This document shows positions 55,270-64,000 of a stretch of 64,000 nucleotides of DNA, one piece after another. The DNA is from Armigeres subalbatus. Taxonomy: Eukaryota > Arthropoda > Insecta > Diptera > Culicidae. The notes below the pieces were generated by a model that ran no database searches, was not told where the DNA came from, and was given only the letters and a program-made list of their open reading frames with translations. Every line of letters begins with the position of its first letter. Position 1 is the first letter of the stretch. The position numbers and the translations under genes were made by a program. The DNA is taken from the NCBI RefSeq assembly GCF_024139115.2, contig NW_026943250.1, positions 186,001 through 250,000 on the forward strand. Reading direction: 5' to 3'.

Positions 55270-55800
55270 TCGATCGCACTTCTCTGGGAATTCTTCCATA
55301 AATTAACCCGGAAATTCCTACCCCTAAATTCCGCCAAAGATTCTCTCGGAAAGTCGTTCACAAATGAATTCATTTGTAAATTAATTCTCCGGAAATTTCT
55401 TTAGGAATTCTTCCGAAAATTTCGTCGAGAGCTGCTTTACAAATTCCTCCATGAATCTCCCAGAAAATTCCTCTGGAAATTATTTGAGTAATTCTACTTG
55501 AGTAAACCTTGAAGATTTTTTTTCGGGAAATTCTCTTAAAAACTCCTCCGACATATCATAAGATAATTACTGCGGAAATTCTTCCGCTTTTTATTCAGAG
55601 TCTTATTTAGAAATGCTTCAAGAATTCTCATAAAAATACCTACAAGAACATAAGCGAAAATTCCTTCAAGAATGCTTCCATAAATAACTTTATATGTTTC
55701 CATGGAAATTTTTATTGAAAATTCCTCAAGGAACTGCTCCAGGAAATACCACTTTCATGAAGAATTCACGACGGAATTTTTGTGGTAATATCCGAAGGAG
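55270..55800 (+). repeat. Decayed extension of the GGAATTCCTCC repeat
   Basis: GGAATTCTTCC, GGAAATTCCT and AATTCCTC words continue at lower density and higher divergence. The intervening 55000-55265 shows TCTCGATATCTC-like words only. Confidence 0.65.
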
Positions 55801-55824
55801 TTTTTCATGAGAGGAAACTAGAGT

Positions 55825-55910
55825 CTAGTAAAGCAGCAAAAACAAGCTTACTACTGCATGCGACGGTTTCGTCGGATGCACAAGTAAACTTGATTTTGCT
55901 GCTTTACAAG
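55825..55910. repeat. Hairpin palindrome of about 42-bp arms
   Basis: GTAAAGCAGCAAAAACAAGC on the left matches, in reverse complement, GTAAAGCAGCAAAATCAAG on the right, with the match continuing inward through TGCATGCGACG/TGCATCCGACG. The loop is only a few bases. Probably a palindromic MITE; a small-RNA hairpin is a weaker alternative. Confidence 0.7.
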
Positions 55911-56295
55911 ACTGCAACCGCCGAAAACGACTTGATTTTCAATTAAGTATTCCACAGTCGCCAAGAGTTATTTCGTTCTTAAATAAATTTTGTGTGGATT
56001 TCCCGATGGATTTGCAGGAGAAATTTTCAAAAAAAAATATTGAAAGAGTTTCTGAAGAAATTCTAGAAGTAGACATATTAGATCATAAATGATCGGAGTT
56101 TTGCCGAAACCCGAATTCATTTCATATCAATTCATACGTACATTTGTTGTAGGCTATCAATTTGTGAGCAATTAAATCTGTTAAATGTTTTCTTACGCAG
56201 GATAATGGGAAATTATTGGATGGTTCCTGGTGCGATTTGGCAGAACATTGTTGAATTTTCCAAACAAATTTTCATTTTCCAAATAATTAAATGGA

Positions 56296-56440
56296 TTTCA
56301 CCAAAATCTCAACAGCAGAACTGCTTGGTAATTTTTTTTTTCTAAATTTCCTTGGTTTTGACAATTGAACAAAAGGAAATACATGGTAGAAAATCGGTGA
56401 AATAATTACCAAACAATTTTGCTGTTGAGATTTCGGTGAA
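56296..56440. mobile_element. Palindromic MITE-like element
   Basis: TTTCACCAAAATCTCAACAG and CTGCTTGGTAATT on the left pair with AATTACCAAACAATTTTGC and CTGTTGAGATTTCGGTGAA on the right. The interior is AT-rich. Duplication not resolved. Confidence 0.65.
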
Positions 56441-56579
56441 CTTCACCGAAATTCACTGAAATCTGTGAAATGATTTAGGTGTGTATATTCTGCGTAAAAA
56501 AATACCTATTCTAGCAAAAAATACAAAAAATGTTTTTTTTCGGAAATGTATGAAAAAAATCGTTTGTTTAAATTACATA

Positions 56580-58285
56580 TTTACACTTACTTACTTTACT
56601 TATCCTGTACACCTCCGGTGGTGCAAAGGGCCTACTTGAAAGATCTCCATTCTGAGCGTTGCCCGGCTATCGCTTTAACCTGTTGCCAGGTTAGATTTCG
56701 GTCGACTTCTTTTATTTCTTTATTGAGGCTTCGTCGTCAAGAGCCTCTGGGTCTGCCTCTGCTGCGATTTCCCGCTGGGTTCCAGTCTAATGCTTGTTTA
56801 CAGATTTCGTTTCCGCCCCTACGTAGAGTGTGGCCGACCCAGCCCCACTTCCGATCCCGAATTTCTGTTGCTATCGGCCTCTGGTGACAACGACGATGGA
56901 GCTCGTTGTTTGAGATCCAGTTGTGAGGCCACCATACCCGAATTATATACCGCAGGCATCTGTTAATGAACACCTGCAGCCGTTGAGTATTCTCCACTGA
57001 TACACACCATGTTTCGCTAGCGTATAACAGCACAGATTTCACGTTAGAGTTGAAAATTCGTATTTTGGTGCGTTCACTTATCTGCCTGTTTTCCAGATAT
57101 TTCTTAAACTAGCAAAGGCAGCACTTGGGTCGGTCAATAACTGATCATTCGCGTCTTTCACAGGCATCGTTGCATTCATCTTCGCCCCGCTTAAGCGTCG
57201 TGAGATATCGTAGAGGAGGCGAATGTCCCCGGTTGCGGCGGCTCTCTCTCCTTCGTCGGCCAGAGAGTCTGCCCACGCTAGCTTGTCCCGTCGACATGAG
57301 CGTTTTACTTCCTTCTCAAGAGCCGCGTATCGTTGACGGGCTAAGACTTTGGCTCCTCTGGTTTTCGATCGCTCTATCGCGGCTTTGGCTTCTCTTCGCT
57401 CCTCTATCTTCCTCCAGGTCTCATCGGTGATCCATTGTTTTCTCTGGGTGCGTAGTTCGCCCAGATTGTTCTCGCTGGTGGCGATGAAGGCATTCTTGAT
57501 GGCGGTCCATTGGTCTTCCACGCTGCCACCTTCCGGAATATCTGCAGCACGCGTCTCCAGTTCTTCAACGAAGGACCGTTTCACCATGGCATCTTCCAGT
57601 CGGCGTGTGTTGAATCGTCGTCCAACTCTTTCCTTCTGCCGATGAGGAGGTGATGATCGGCACTACGTATATTCCGTACATCAAGAAGGCTCCGTTTCCA
57701 TTTTTGGCTGATGCAGATGTGGTCGATTTGATTTTCTGTAAAGCCGTCACGGGAGACCCACGTGACCTTGTGAACCGGTCGATGAGGGAAGAGCGATCCC
57801 CCGATCACCATGTCGTTATTACCACAAAATTCTGCGAACAGCTCTCCGTTTTCGCTCATTTCTCCGAGACCATGGCGTCCCATAATGCGCTCATGGTTCA
57901 AGTTGTCGGATCCGATCTTCGCATTGAAGTCGCCCAAACAGATCTTGATATCACCCTTCGGAATTCTATCTACGACGGCATTGAGTTGACTGTAGAAGTT
58001 CTCATTGTCTTGCAGGTCGGCAGCATCGGTTGGCGCATAAAATTGGATTACAGTAAGGTTTCGGACCCGTGTTCTAAATCTGGCAACGATTATCCTTTCA
58101 CTTATAGGTTCCCACTTCATAAGCGCAGAGTGTGCCTAAGCGCTTAGTAGGAAGCCAACTCCGCGATGCCGGGGAGCGTGTTCACCTCGTAAACCAGAGT
58201 ATAGCAGCACTTGTCCCGACGGCGTTCTGTGTTCTCCAAAGTTTTGCCAACGGATTTCACTCAGTCCCAAGATCTCAAGCTACCA
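56580..58285 (-). pseudogene. Internally deleted AP-endonuclease LINE
   Basis: On the minus strand: a truncated endonuclease (58283-57600) with LLYSGLRGEHAPRHRGVGFL, VRNLTVIQFYAPTDAADLQD, IKICLGDFNAKIGSDNLNHE, TENQIDHICISQKWK and IRSADHHLLIGRRKEL. Then a linker in another frame (57587-57078, DETWRKIEERREAKAAIERS, DIRLLYDISRRLSGAK). It jumps directly to the C-terminal block SVLLYASETWCVSVENTQRL and KWGWVGHTLRRGGNEICKQA (57036-56760). The entire RT catalytic core is missing, an internal deletion. The 3' end has AAGTAAGTAAGTGT-type tail repeats at 56580-56605. The clade is uncertain (L2/CR1- or RTE-like). It cannot be functional. Confidence 0.8.
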
Positions 58286-58371
58286 AAGGAGTGCTTAGAA
58301 AAATTTCGAAATTTTCGGATAAATATCTCAACGATTTTCCCAAGGTTTTCCTCAACAAATTTCTGAAAGTA

Positions 58372-58384
58372 TGCGTGGATGAAT
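58372..58384. repeat. 13-bp SINE target duplication, left
   Basis: TGCGTGGATGAAT here and at 58691-58703. Confidence 0.92.
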
Positions 58385-58690
58385 CTTCTTCTTCTTATTG
58401 GCATTACATCCCCACACTGGGACAGAGCCGCCTCGCAGCTTAGTGTTCATTCAGCACTTCCACAGTTATTAACTGCGAGGTTTCTAAGCCAAGTTACCAT
58501 TTTTGCATTCGTATATCACGAGGCTAACACGATGATACTTTTATGCCCAGGGAAGTCGAGACAATTTCCAATCCGAAAATTGCCTAGACCGGCACCGGGA
58601 ATCGAACCCAGCCACCCTCAGCATGGTCTTGCTTTGTAGCCGCGCGTCTTACCGCACGGCTAAGGAGGGCCCCGTGGATGGAGGGCCCCG
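58385..58690 (-). mobile_element. Feilai-like tRNA-derived SINE
   Basis: Read on the minus strand it begins with a tRNA-like head. The A box lies in TAGCCGTGCGGTAAGACGCG and the B box GGGTTCGATTCCC at 58609-58597, the internal RNA polymerase III promoter. The body follows and the end is an AAGAAGAAGAAGATT tail. A perfect 13-bp duplication flanks it. The 5' end carries a 16-bp tandem duplication (GGGGCCCTCC repeated around ATCCAC). Feilai is the abundant SINE of Aedes mosquitoes; the name rests on the overall structure and sequence recalled, not on an alignment. It needs LINE enzymes to move. Confidence 0.88.
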
Positions 58691-59180
58691 TGCGTGGATG
58701 AATTTCCGAACTAATTCCTGAGGGAAATTCCAAGGAATATCCGAAAGAATCCGAAAGATTTTCTGGAATTCATTTCCGGATGGGTTTTTGTAGGACTCCC
58801 TGAGACGAATTCCGAGGGAAACTGCAAATCGATTTCTAAGAAAAATTCCGAAAGAATTCCTGGATTTATTTAGGAATTATTTCAAACATACCAGTAGGCA
58901 TTTCTTCTGAAATTCTGTTAGGAATTTATTTATAAATTACTTCAAAAATACCCTCAGACATTCCTTTATGGATTCCTCTGGAAATTCCTTTAGGAATTCT
59001 TTGCGGAAGTCTGTAAGAAATACCTTGAAAAACTTTTTTAGCAGTTCCAACGGAAATTTTAAAAAATAGATTCAGGCTCTCTTTTAAAAATGCCTTCAAA
59101 AATTCATTTGGAAACTCCTACACCCTCAAGGAATTTCTTCAAAAACGCCTTCAAAAATTAATTTGAGAACTCCTCACGAT
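58691..59180 (-). repeat. Decayed GGAATTCC-type repeat
   Basis: GAATTTCCGAA, GGAATTCC and AATTCCGA words in poor tandem order, similar to 55270-55800. Confidence 0.55.
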
Positions 59181-59596
59181 TTTTTGCCTTTCTCGTACAA
59201 CGAATCTGTACCGAAAGGCTATAATTTCACTCCGAAAACGAACTTTTTATAGAAACTTCGGAGACCCATAGTGTTATATACCATTCGACTCAGCTCGACG
59301 AGCTGAACAAATATCTGTCTGTCTGTATGTATGTGTGTGTGTATGTGTGTGCACAAAAGCTATAATAAACATTAGACAACTTTTGGTAAAGTAATCCTTG
59401 ATTTTCGCGCAACAAGTTTCATTCGACAGGGGGCAAAGCCTTGTTGATCACTTTTGAATTTTATAACGATCGGTCATTGCGCTTGAAAGTTATGAAGAAA
59501 ATGGTACATCGGACCATATAAACCCCATATAAGGTTGGCGTCTTAACTAAATGCGAGAAAGGCACCACCAACGCTAGGAGGATTAATCTGGTTTTT
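59181..59596 (-). mobile_element. Short member of the ATTAATCCACCTAG family
   Basis: Minus-strand counterpart of 52146-53038. It starts with TTTTTGCCTTTCTCGTAC and ends with GAGAAAGGCACCACC, CTAGGAGGATTAATCTGG and a T run. The AGACCCATAGTGTTATATACC and ACTCAGCTCGACGAG segments match the long copy. The four sub-repeats are reduced to a single degraded section, so it is less than half as long. Confidence 0.78.
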
Positions 59597-59749
59597 TCCT
59601 TGAATAATCTAAAAAAATCCGCCAAGAATTCCTTCTGATTTCTCTCCATAGATTTCTTTAAAAGTTTCTTCGAAAAGCCTCCAAGATTCCCTCCTAGATT
59701 TCTTCAGAAATTCTTTCGGAATTTCTTTCCGGAAATTCTTTGAAAAATA

Positions 59750-59961
59750 TTCTCAATCCAGTTGAAAACCGGAATTGGGGGATAGCGATGTTTGATTTTT
59801 CTCACAATCCGTACGTTAAACCTAACTTCGAAGTGGTGCGCTGTTTTCATATCGCGATGCGCTATTCAGCGCACCACTTCCGAAGTTAGGTTTAACGTAC
59901 GGATTGTGAGAAAAATCCAACTTCGCTAGCCCCTAATTTCGGGTTTCAACTGGAGTGAGTA
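59750..59961. mobile_element. 212-bp palindromic element with TA flanks
   Basis: Arms of about 88 bp: CCAGTTGAAAACCGGAATTG, TTTTTCTCACAATCCGTACG and CCTAACTTCGAAGTGGTGCG on the left, with the reverse complement on the right (GCACCACTTCCGAAGTTAGG, CGTACGGATTGTGAGAAAAA). The loop is about 25 bp. TA at 59748-59749 and 59962-59963. Its cruciform potential is high. Confidence 0.8.
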
Positions 59962-60059
59962 TAATTAGAGAATGAAATAGTTTTCGCTGGATTTACTAAT
60001 TGATTTTTCGAAAGAGTAAAACAAAAAAATAAACAACAAACACTAAAAAATTACTAAGA

Positions 60060-60600
60060 TATTACTGAAAGAATTTCGGAATGCACTCGTGAAATCATTT
60101 TCGGAGGAGTTCCTGCTGGAAGTTCTAGAAGGATTCTCGAAGAATGTTTTAAAGGAATTGCTGGAAGAAGTTCCTTGAGAAAATTTCTAAGAAATCTTTC
60201 ATGTAATATCTGTAAGAATTAATTTAAGGAATCCATGGAATAATTGCCGAAAAAAAATCATAAGGAGGAATTTCCGAAGCAATTCTCAAAGAAATTTCCG
60301 AAGGCATTGCTTAAAAAAAGTGTTGATAAACAATTTCCGAAAACAATCTTTATAGAATTTCCAGAGGAGTTTATTAAGGAGTCTTTGAACGAATTTCTAG
60401 CTTAGGAATTCCTGAAACATTGTTTTGTATACATTCCATAAGCAATTTCCTAAATAAATTCGTAAAGGATGTTCTGAAGTAATTCGTAATGGAAATTGTG
60501 AAGGAATTTTCGGAGAAAAAAGAATTCCTGAAGTAATTTTCTTAGGGTTTTTTTTAGAAAACTTTGGAGGAATGTGCAAGGAAATATACTAAACGGTTTT
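60060..60600 (-). repeat. Decayed GGAATTCC-type repeat, outer right edge
   Basis: GGAGGAATTTCCGAA, GGAATTCCTGAA and AGAATTTCC words. Continuation of the 53784-60600 repeat domain on the far side of the inserted elements. Confidence 0.55.
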
Positions 60601-60604
60601 GTCA

Positions 60605-61316
60605 ATAATATTCAACTGTGCTCATAACACAAATCAAAAAAGAAAGAAAACTGATTAAATAAGTGGCCTGGATGATTTTAATACATAAAAAAAATATTAT
60701 CAAGATAATTAATGTACTAACTTACCTTGATATCCTTGAACTGCAATAAATTGCCTGCACAAATGCCAGATCCTATAAGAATGGGGGTGCTTTGGGCATG
60801 TATCCAAGCCTTCACACAAGCTTACGTGCCACATCAAATATAATTTGCGAGTCACCTACAGGTTTAGGTGCCCGACTGAATGAAAAAGCCAAGGCCTGGC
60901 TTAGACGAATGCCAAAGATCAGTTAAACATTTTATGTGTTATTCTACTTGCTAGACGAAATCCACTAGATAAAGCCTCATGCAAACTCATAAACTAACAA
61001 CCAACATATTTATTAATCCAGACAATGTATTTCGCCACACTGACTTAGAGACACCATCTGGTAAGGTAGATTTGAAATTGAATTCTGACGATTTCCACTT
61101 TTTCATCATTTATGAACTATCATAAGACGAGTTTAGTACTATTCCAATAAATTCCACCATGTTGTATTGCTTTACACATACGTATTTCGTCTTCAACTGT
61201 AAGGCCATTGATTTTTTATTGCAATTAGTCATCGGCGTGGCAAAATTATGAACGGTGGCGCGCCGACCCAAAATCGTCGGCGGCGGCGTGGCGCGGCGTC
61301 GTTCTGAAGAAATAAT
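60605..61316. other. No gene recognised
   Basis: Single-copy-looking AT-rich DNA with one GC-rich patch at 61228-61305 (GGCGGCGGCGTGGCGCGGCG). Confidence 0.4.
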
Positions 61317-61395
61317 TAGTCGCTTACCAAGCCTACCAATAGATTTCCTTCCTAACTAACATACTATTGTTTTCTTCTCAGTGCGCTCATGGAGA
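61317..61395 (+). repeat. Short dispersed repeat shared with 12665-12740
   Basis: See the partner entry; TTCCTAACTAACATACTA is the best-conserved core. Confidence 0.45.
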
Positions 61396-61600
61396 TGCAT
61401 AGAATTCATCGATCTCTTGCTACCACATGAATGCATGAATATTTGGATATTTTAACTTACTTAAAATTGTTGCCGTGAATATTATTTGCAACTCCGACAC
61501 ATATCACGACGATACGCTTATCCATTTGCATGAGGGATGCTAGAGACATGAAGGTGCATGCGTTTATCCACTGGAAGTCGGTGAATTTCCTGCACCTTAA

Positions 61601-62156
61601 GGACAGTCCTCACGGAATCCAAATTAAAAAGTACTCGTGTTTTTTGGTACTGTCTCTGTCTCTATGTTCCGTAGATCTCCGTTACTCAGGCCATCCGGAA
61701 GACGTTCCCAGTCAAACTAATCCTCGAGCACGACGACACCCCATATCGTCCCTCACGCCAAATGCCCGGATGAGCAGCCGAAATTTCTTGATTCCGAATC
61801 CTAAGCCCCGTCCATCCTTAAATATTGTAAACTAACCTCGAGTCACCACGAGTACGCTGGCTCCTATCCCTCTCTTACTAACTGAAAAAAATGACATTGA
61901 TTGTATATATCACAAAGAAACATGGCTCCGTAAAGTGTTATACACGCCTGAGCCTACCAAATAAACGAACTTGAAAAAAAAGTACTCGCGTTATCAAGGG
62001 CACTGAATACGGAAGCAACGCATAACTGTTATTTTTAATATTTCAACTTTGCTGCGTCGCAGCATGCGTGAAATAATAAAACTGACCGTTTTAAATTGCT
62101 TCCGTATTGAGACCATACGCGAGTACTTTTAAATTTGGATTCTGTGAGGATTGTCC
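61601..62156. mobile_element. Inverted-repeat element with TTAA duplication, carrying a LINE tail
   Basis: Left end GGACAGTCCTCACGGAATCC and right end (reverse complement) GGACAATCCTCACAGAATCC. The match continues through AAATTAAAAAGTACTCG to the ATACGGAAGCAA segment. TTAA at 61597-61600 and 62157-62160. The left arm is interrupted by a LINE fragment (61642-61980). Without it the element is about 200 bp and nearly palindromic. Confidence 0.8.
61642..61980 (+). mobile_element. 5'-truncated LINE 3' end
   Basis: AAGTACTCGTGTT before and AAGTACTCGCGTT after it form a target duplication within the arm of the inverted-repeat element. The body ends ACCAAATAAACGAACTTG with an A run, including a polyadenylation-type AATAAA. 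The last 145 bp match 1521-1665 in reverse. A 101-codon frame (61530-61835) crosses the boundary and is not credible. Confidence 0.7.
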
Positions 62157-62164
62157 TTAAAAAA

Positions 62165-63640
62165 ATATCAGAGATTTTGATTGGAAGACCTTTTTCGTTA
62201 GTCTCTTTTTGCGAGTAAAGAAGAACTATGTATCTGCTATATGTTCTATTAAACGGCGCAGCCCAAAATTTTTAAATTATAATCGTAATTTCACTTGTTA
62301 TTCCTTACATCAGTCTTTTCCGCACAACCAATGGAGTCGCATGGTACCTGACTCCCCTCTCGGGAATCAATCAAAATCGGATTACCCGCGATTGCCGGCA
62401 AATTAAAAATGGGCAACTGTGCCATTAATAAATCTAACTTCCGCACTGCAGCACGCCAACTCCCTTTGCAGTACATACCAAGCCAAAAGCAGTGCCATAA
62501 AAATAACATAGCTGTCGTAATCCGCCGACAGCGACAAACCGAAAACGGCTCACCCATCTGCGGCAGTACGATAAAAGCTCAAATCGGCCAATAAATCAGC
62601 TAAACCCATCAGCTGGCCAAAGGGAAGGCGGCAAGTGTTTATGGATTTTGTTCGAAAAAGAGCGGGCAGGCCACCGCGCGGTGTCCGGTTCGGACAGATG
62701 GATGCTGTTTTACTGGACTTTGGAAGTGTAAGTGTTGACGTACGGTATGCATGGTACAAAAACCATATAAATGAGAAGCACGCTCATTTGCATTTGTTCA
62801 CATTATAAGTGGTTTTGACGGAAAAAAATCTTAATCCTTTTAACAATTTTAGGAAATTGTATGATTTATTCAAATTTTAGAATGTAAGGAAAAATATGTA
62901 TACGAATACGACGCAATTCAGAGTGGGTAAGGATTAAAGTGCAGGAAGGTATTCCAAGATATCCATGAATATGCTTTATTCTTTATCCCGGGACGAAAAT
63001 AGGGTAAAGGACCCCGCACAATAGATACGTTTGCGTATGTTTTGGCAGTTTCCTATATAAATCTACTGTAATCTAGCAAAAAATCTTGAATTGATTATGC
63101 TACCGCCTAGCAAAACTGCGCTGTCCTGTCGCAACCAACCTCATCGATTCAAAATATTCACCGCATAAAAAAAGTACCATGAGTTTTTGTTGTTGTGCTA
63201 CATACTGTGCCAGAGAGCGCCAACCAAGTATCTGCCCAGACCAAGTGCATTAAATTTGTGCTAGAAAACACGAATTGTTTTTACTTGGACATTTGCTTAC
63301 AGTGCACTCAGTGTACCGCGTATCCCATGGTTGACATGCCTGTCCAACCCTACCCTGTCATCGGCCAGTGTCCGTCGGAGGCTAATTCTGTTTCCAAAAA
63401 CAACCGAAGAAAGGTACTGCAACCTATATATATATATTGGCCGTTGTTCTAATTATCCTTTCCAAAAAAGAGCAACTTTTTTTTATGACATGTTGCAATT
63501 ATTTAGCTACCATCATTTGTTGCTTCAATGAATCTTTGGTCGGTTTCATTTTGATTAGTTCTAGCTCTAGCTGACCCTATTTTTTCTTTTTTGTATATTT
63601 TTCCAATAACTTTCATTTGCGTTGAATATCTCATTTTTGC
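62165..63640. other. Single-copy-looking stretch, nothing supported
   Basis: Several 60-90-codon frames overlap on both strands (62209-62760, 63195-63531) with no recognised domain. A T-rich stretch ending TTTTTGCTCAG at 63634-63644 resembles a splice acceptor (see next entry). Confidence 0.4.
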
Positions 63641-63644
63641 TCAG

Positions 63645-63913
63645 ACTTGCCTTGTGATGGAAACAATTATCTGCTAGACGACAATGAAGAAAAATATCAT
63701 CGGCTCGACATTGTGCGCCAGAATTCATCAATAGACATTCCACCAAAATCTGGAAGCCTGATGCCTATTTCGCAGCACGTTCCTCCTCGATGTAAATATG
63801 CTCTTCGATTAAGGATCATTTCCAATTCAATCCGCCCAAGAATATCGGCGCATGCCGATAATTTTCTCATCAAAATCGATGACTGTGTGAGAACAGCCTC
63901 ATCATCCTCTTAG
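63645..63913 (+). CDS. Candidate terminal exon, unknown protein
   Basis: A frame of about 88 codons follows a pyrimidine-rich tract and TTTTTGCTCAG, which looks like a splice acceptor. It runs LPCDGNNYLLDDNEEKYHRL then a basic stretch (RCKYALRLRIISNSIRPRIS) to a TAG at 63911-63913. It lies outside recognised repeats and has ordinary amino-acid composition. I do not recognise a domain. Chance openness is quite possible, and no donor or upstream exon was identified. Confidence 0.22.
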
Positions 63914-64000
63914 TAGATTTAGCCGGGATTTCAGCACTTCTTCTGCTGACATCGCCCGCATCAGTTTTCTGACTTTGTAACGACGGGGCAAAATTGTATT

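Noticed and set aside
58596..58667. A tRNA gene
   Set aside because: The A and B boxes belong to the head of a SINE; the cloverleaf is incomplete and the body and tail are SINE sequence flanked by a target duplication.
1..64000. Endogenous viral sequences or LTR retrotransposons
   Set aside because: I looked for viral polymerase or capsid motifs, protease/integrase motifs and paired LTRs and found none I could support; all RT sequences belong to non-LTR elements.

Overview
This 64 kb window is eukaryotic, repeat-saturated DNA that most resembles a culicine (Aedes-type) mosquito genome. Three signs point there: a tRNA-derived SINE of the Feilai type (58385-58690), a Jockey-clade LINE resembling Juan (34226-38757), and RTE- and R1-clade LINEs with many short TA- or TTAA-flanked elements of the kind that crowd Aedes intergenic DNA and introns. 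I recognise no complete host protein-coding gene, no rRNA and no functional tRNA. One weak candidate exon (63645-63913) is the only possible host coding sequence. The window is therefore most likely intergenic or deep-intronic.

Layout. 1-5850: AT-rich DNA with short element relics, two copies of one dispersed repeat (3085-3686, 4785-5075), a small tandem repeat and a LINE 3' tail. 5838-7070: remnant of a hAT-type element carrying a 23-bp minisatellite. 7458-10315: two foldback-like elements whose inverted ends are built of short tandem repeats; one holds 1.3 kb of nearly pure polypurine. 10365-12530: an R1-clade relic split by a 5'-truncated RTE LINE, itself split by a TA-flanked element. 12780-18290: mostly single-copy-looking DNA without a gene. 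18325-18895: an RTE relic.

18944-29830 is the centrepiece: an R1-clade LINE whose ORF1 is split by a 7.75 kb inverted-repeat element (19166-26919, flanked by TTAAG). That element is split in turn by a 4.9 kb hAT-type element (21598-26512) with a perfect 8-bp target duplication. The hAT element is almost entirely a hyper-expanded 23-bp minisatellite. An unoccupied copy of the hAT target lies in the opposite arm of the same inverted repeat (19585-19592).

30503-40697: a second R1-clade LINE. It is interrupted in ORF1 by an unclassified segment, in its reverse transcriptase by the Juan-like LINE (14-bp duplication), and in its C-terminal region by a 267-bp TTAA-flanked element. 43641-53040: more TA-flanked elements, a near full-length RTE LINE on the minus strand (47155-50460), and a long member of an element family with internal sub-repeats. 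53500-60600: a decayed tandem repeat of GGAATTCCTCC-like units peppered with palindromic elements, an internally deleted LINE (minus strand), the Feilai-like SINE and a short member of the sub-repeat family. 60600-64000: single-copy-looking DNA with a TTAA-flanked inverted-repeat element that contains a LINE tail.

The elements do not form a pathway. Together they give a readable stratigraphy: duplications and interrupted reading frames fix the order of many insertions. All LINE coding regions are broken by frameshifts or stops, so none looks autonomous. The longest clean enzymatic frame is the RTE reverse transcriptase at 47173-48426.
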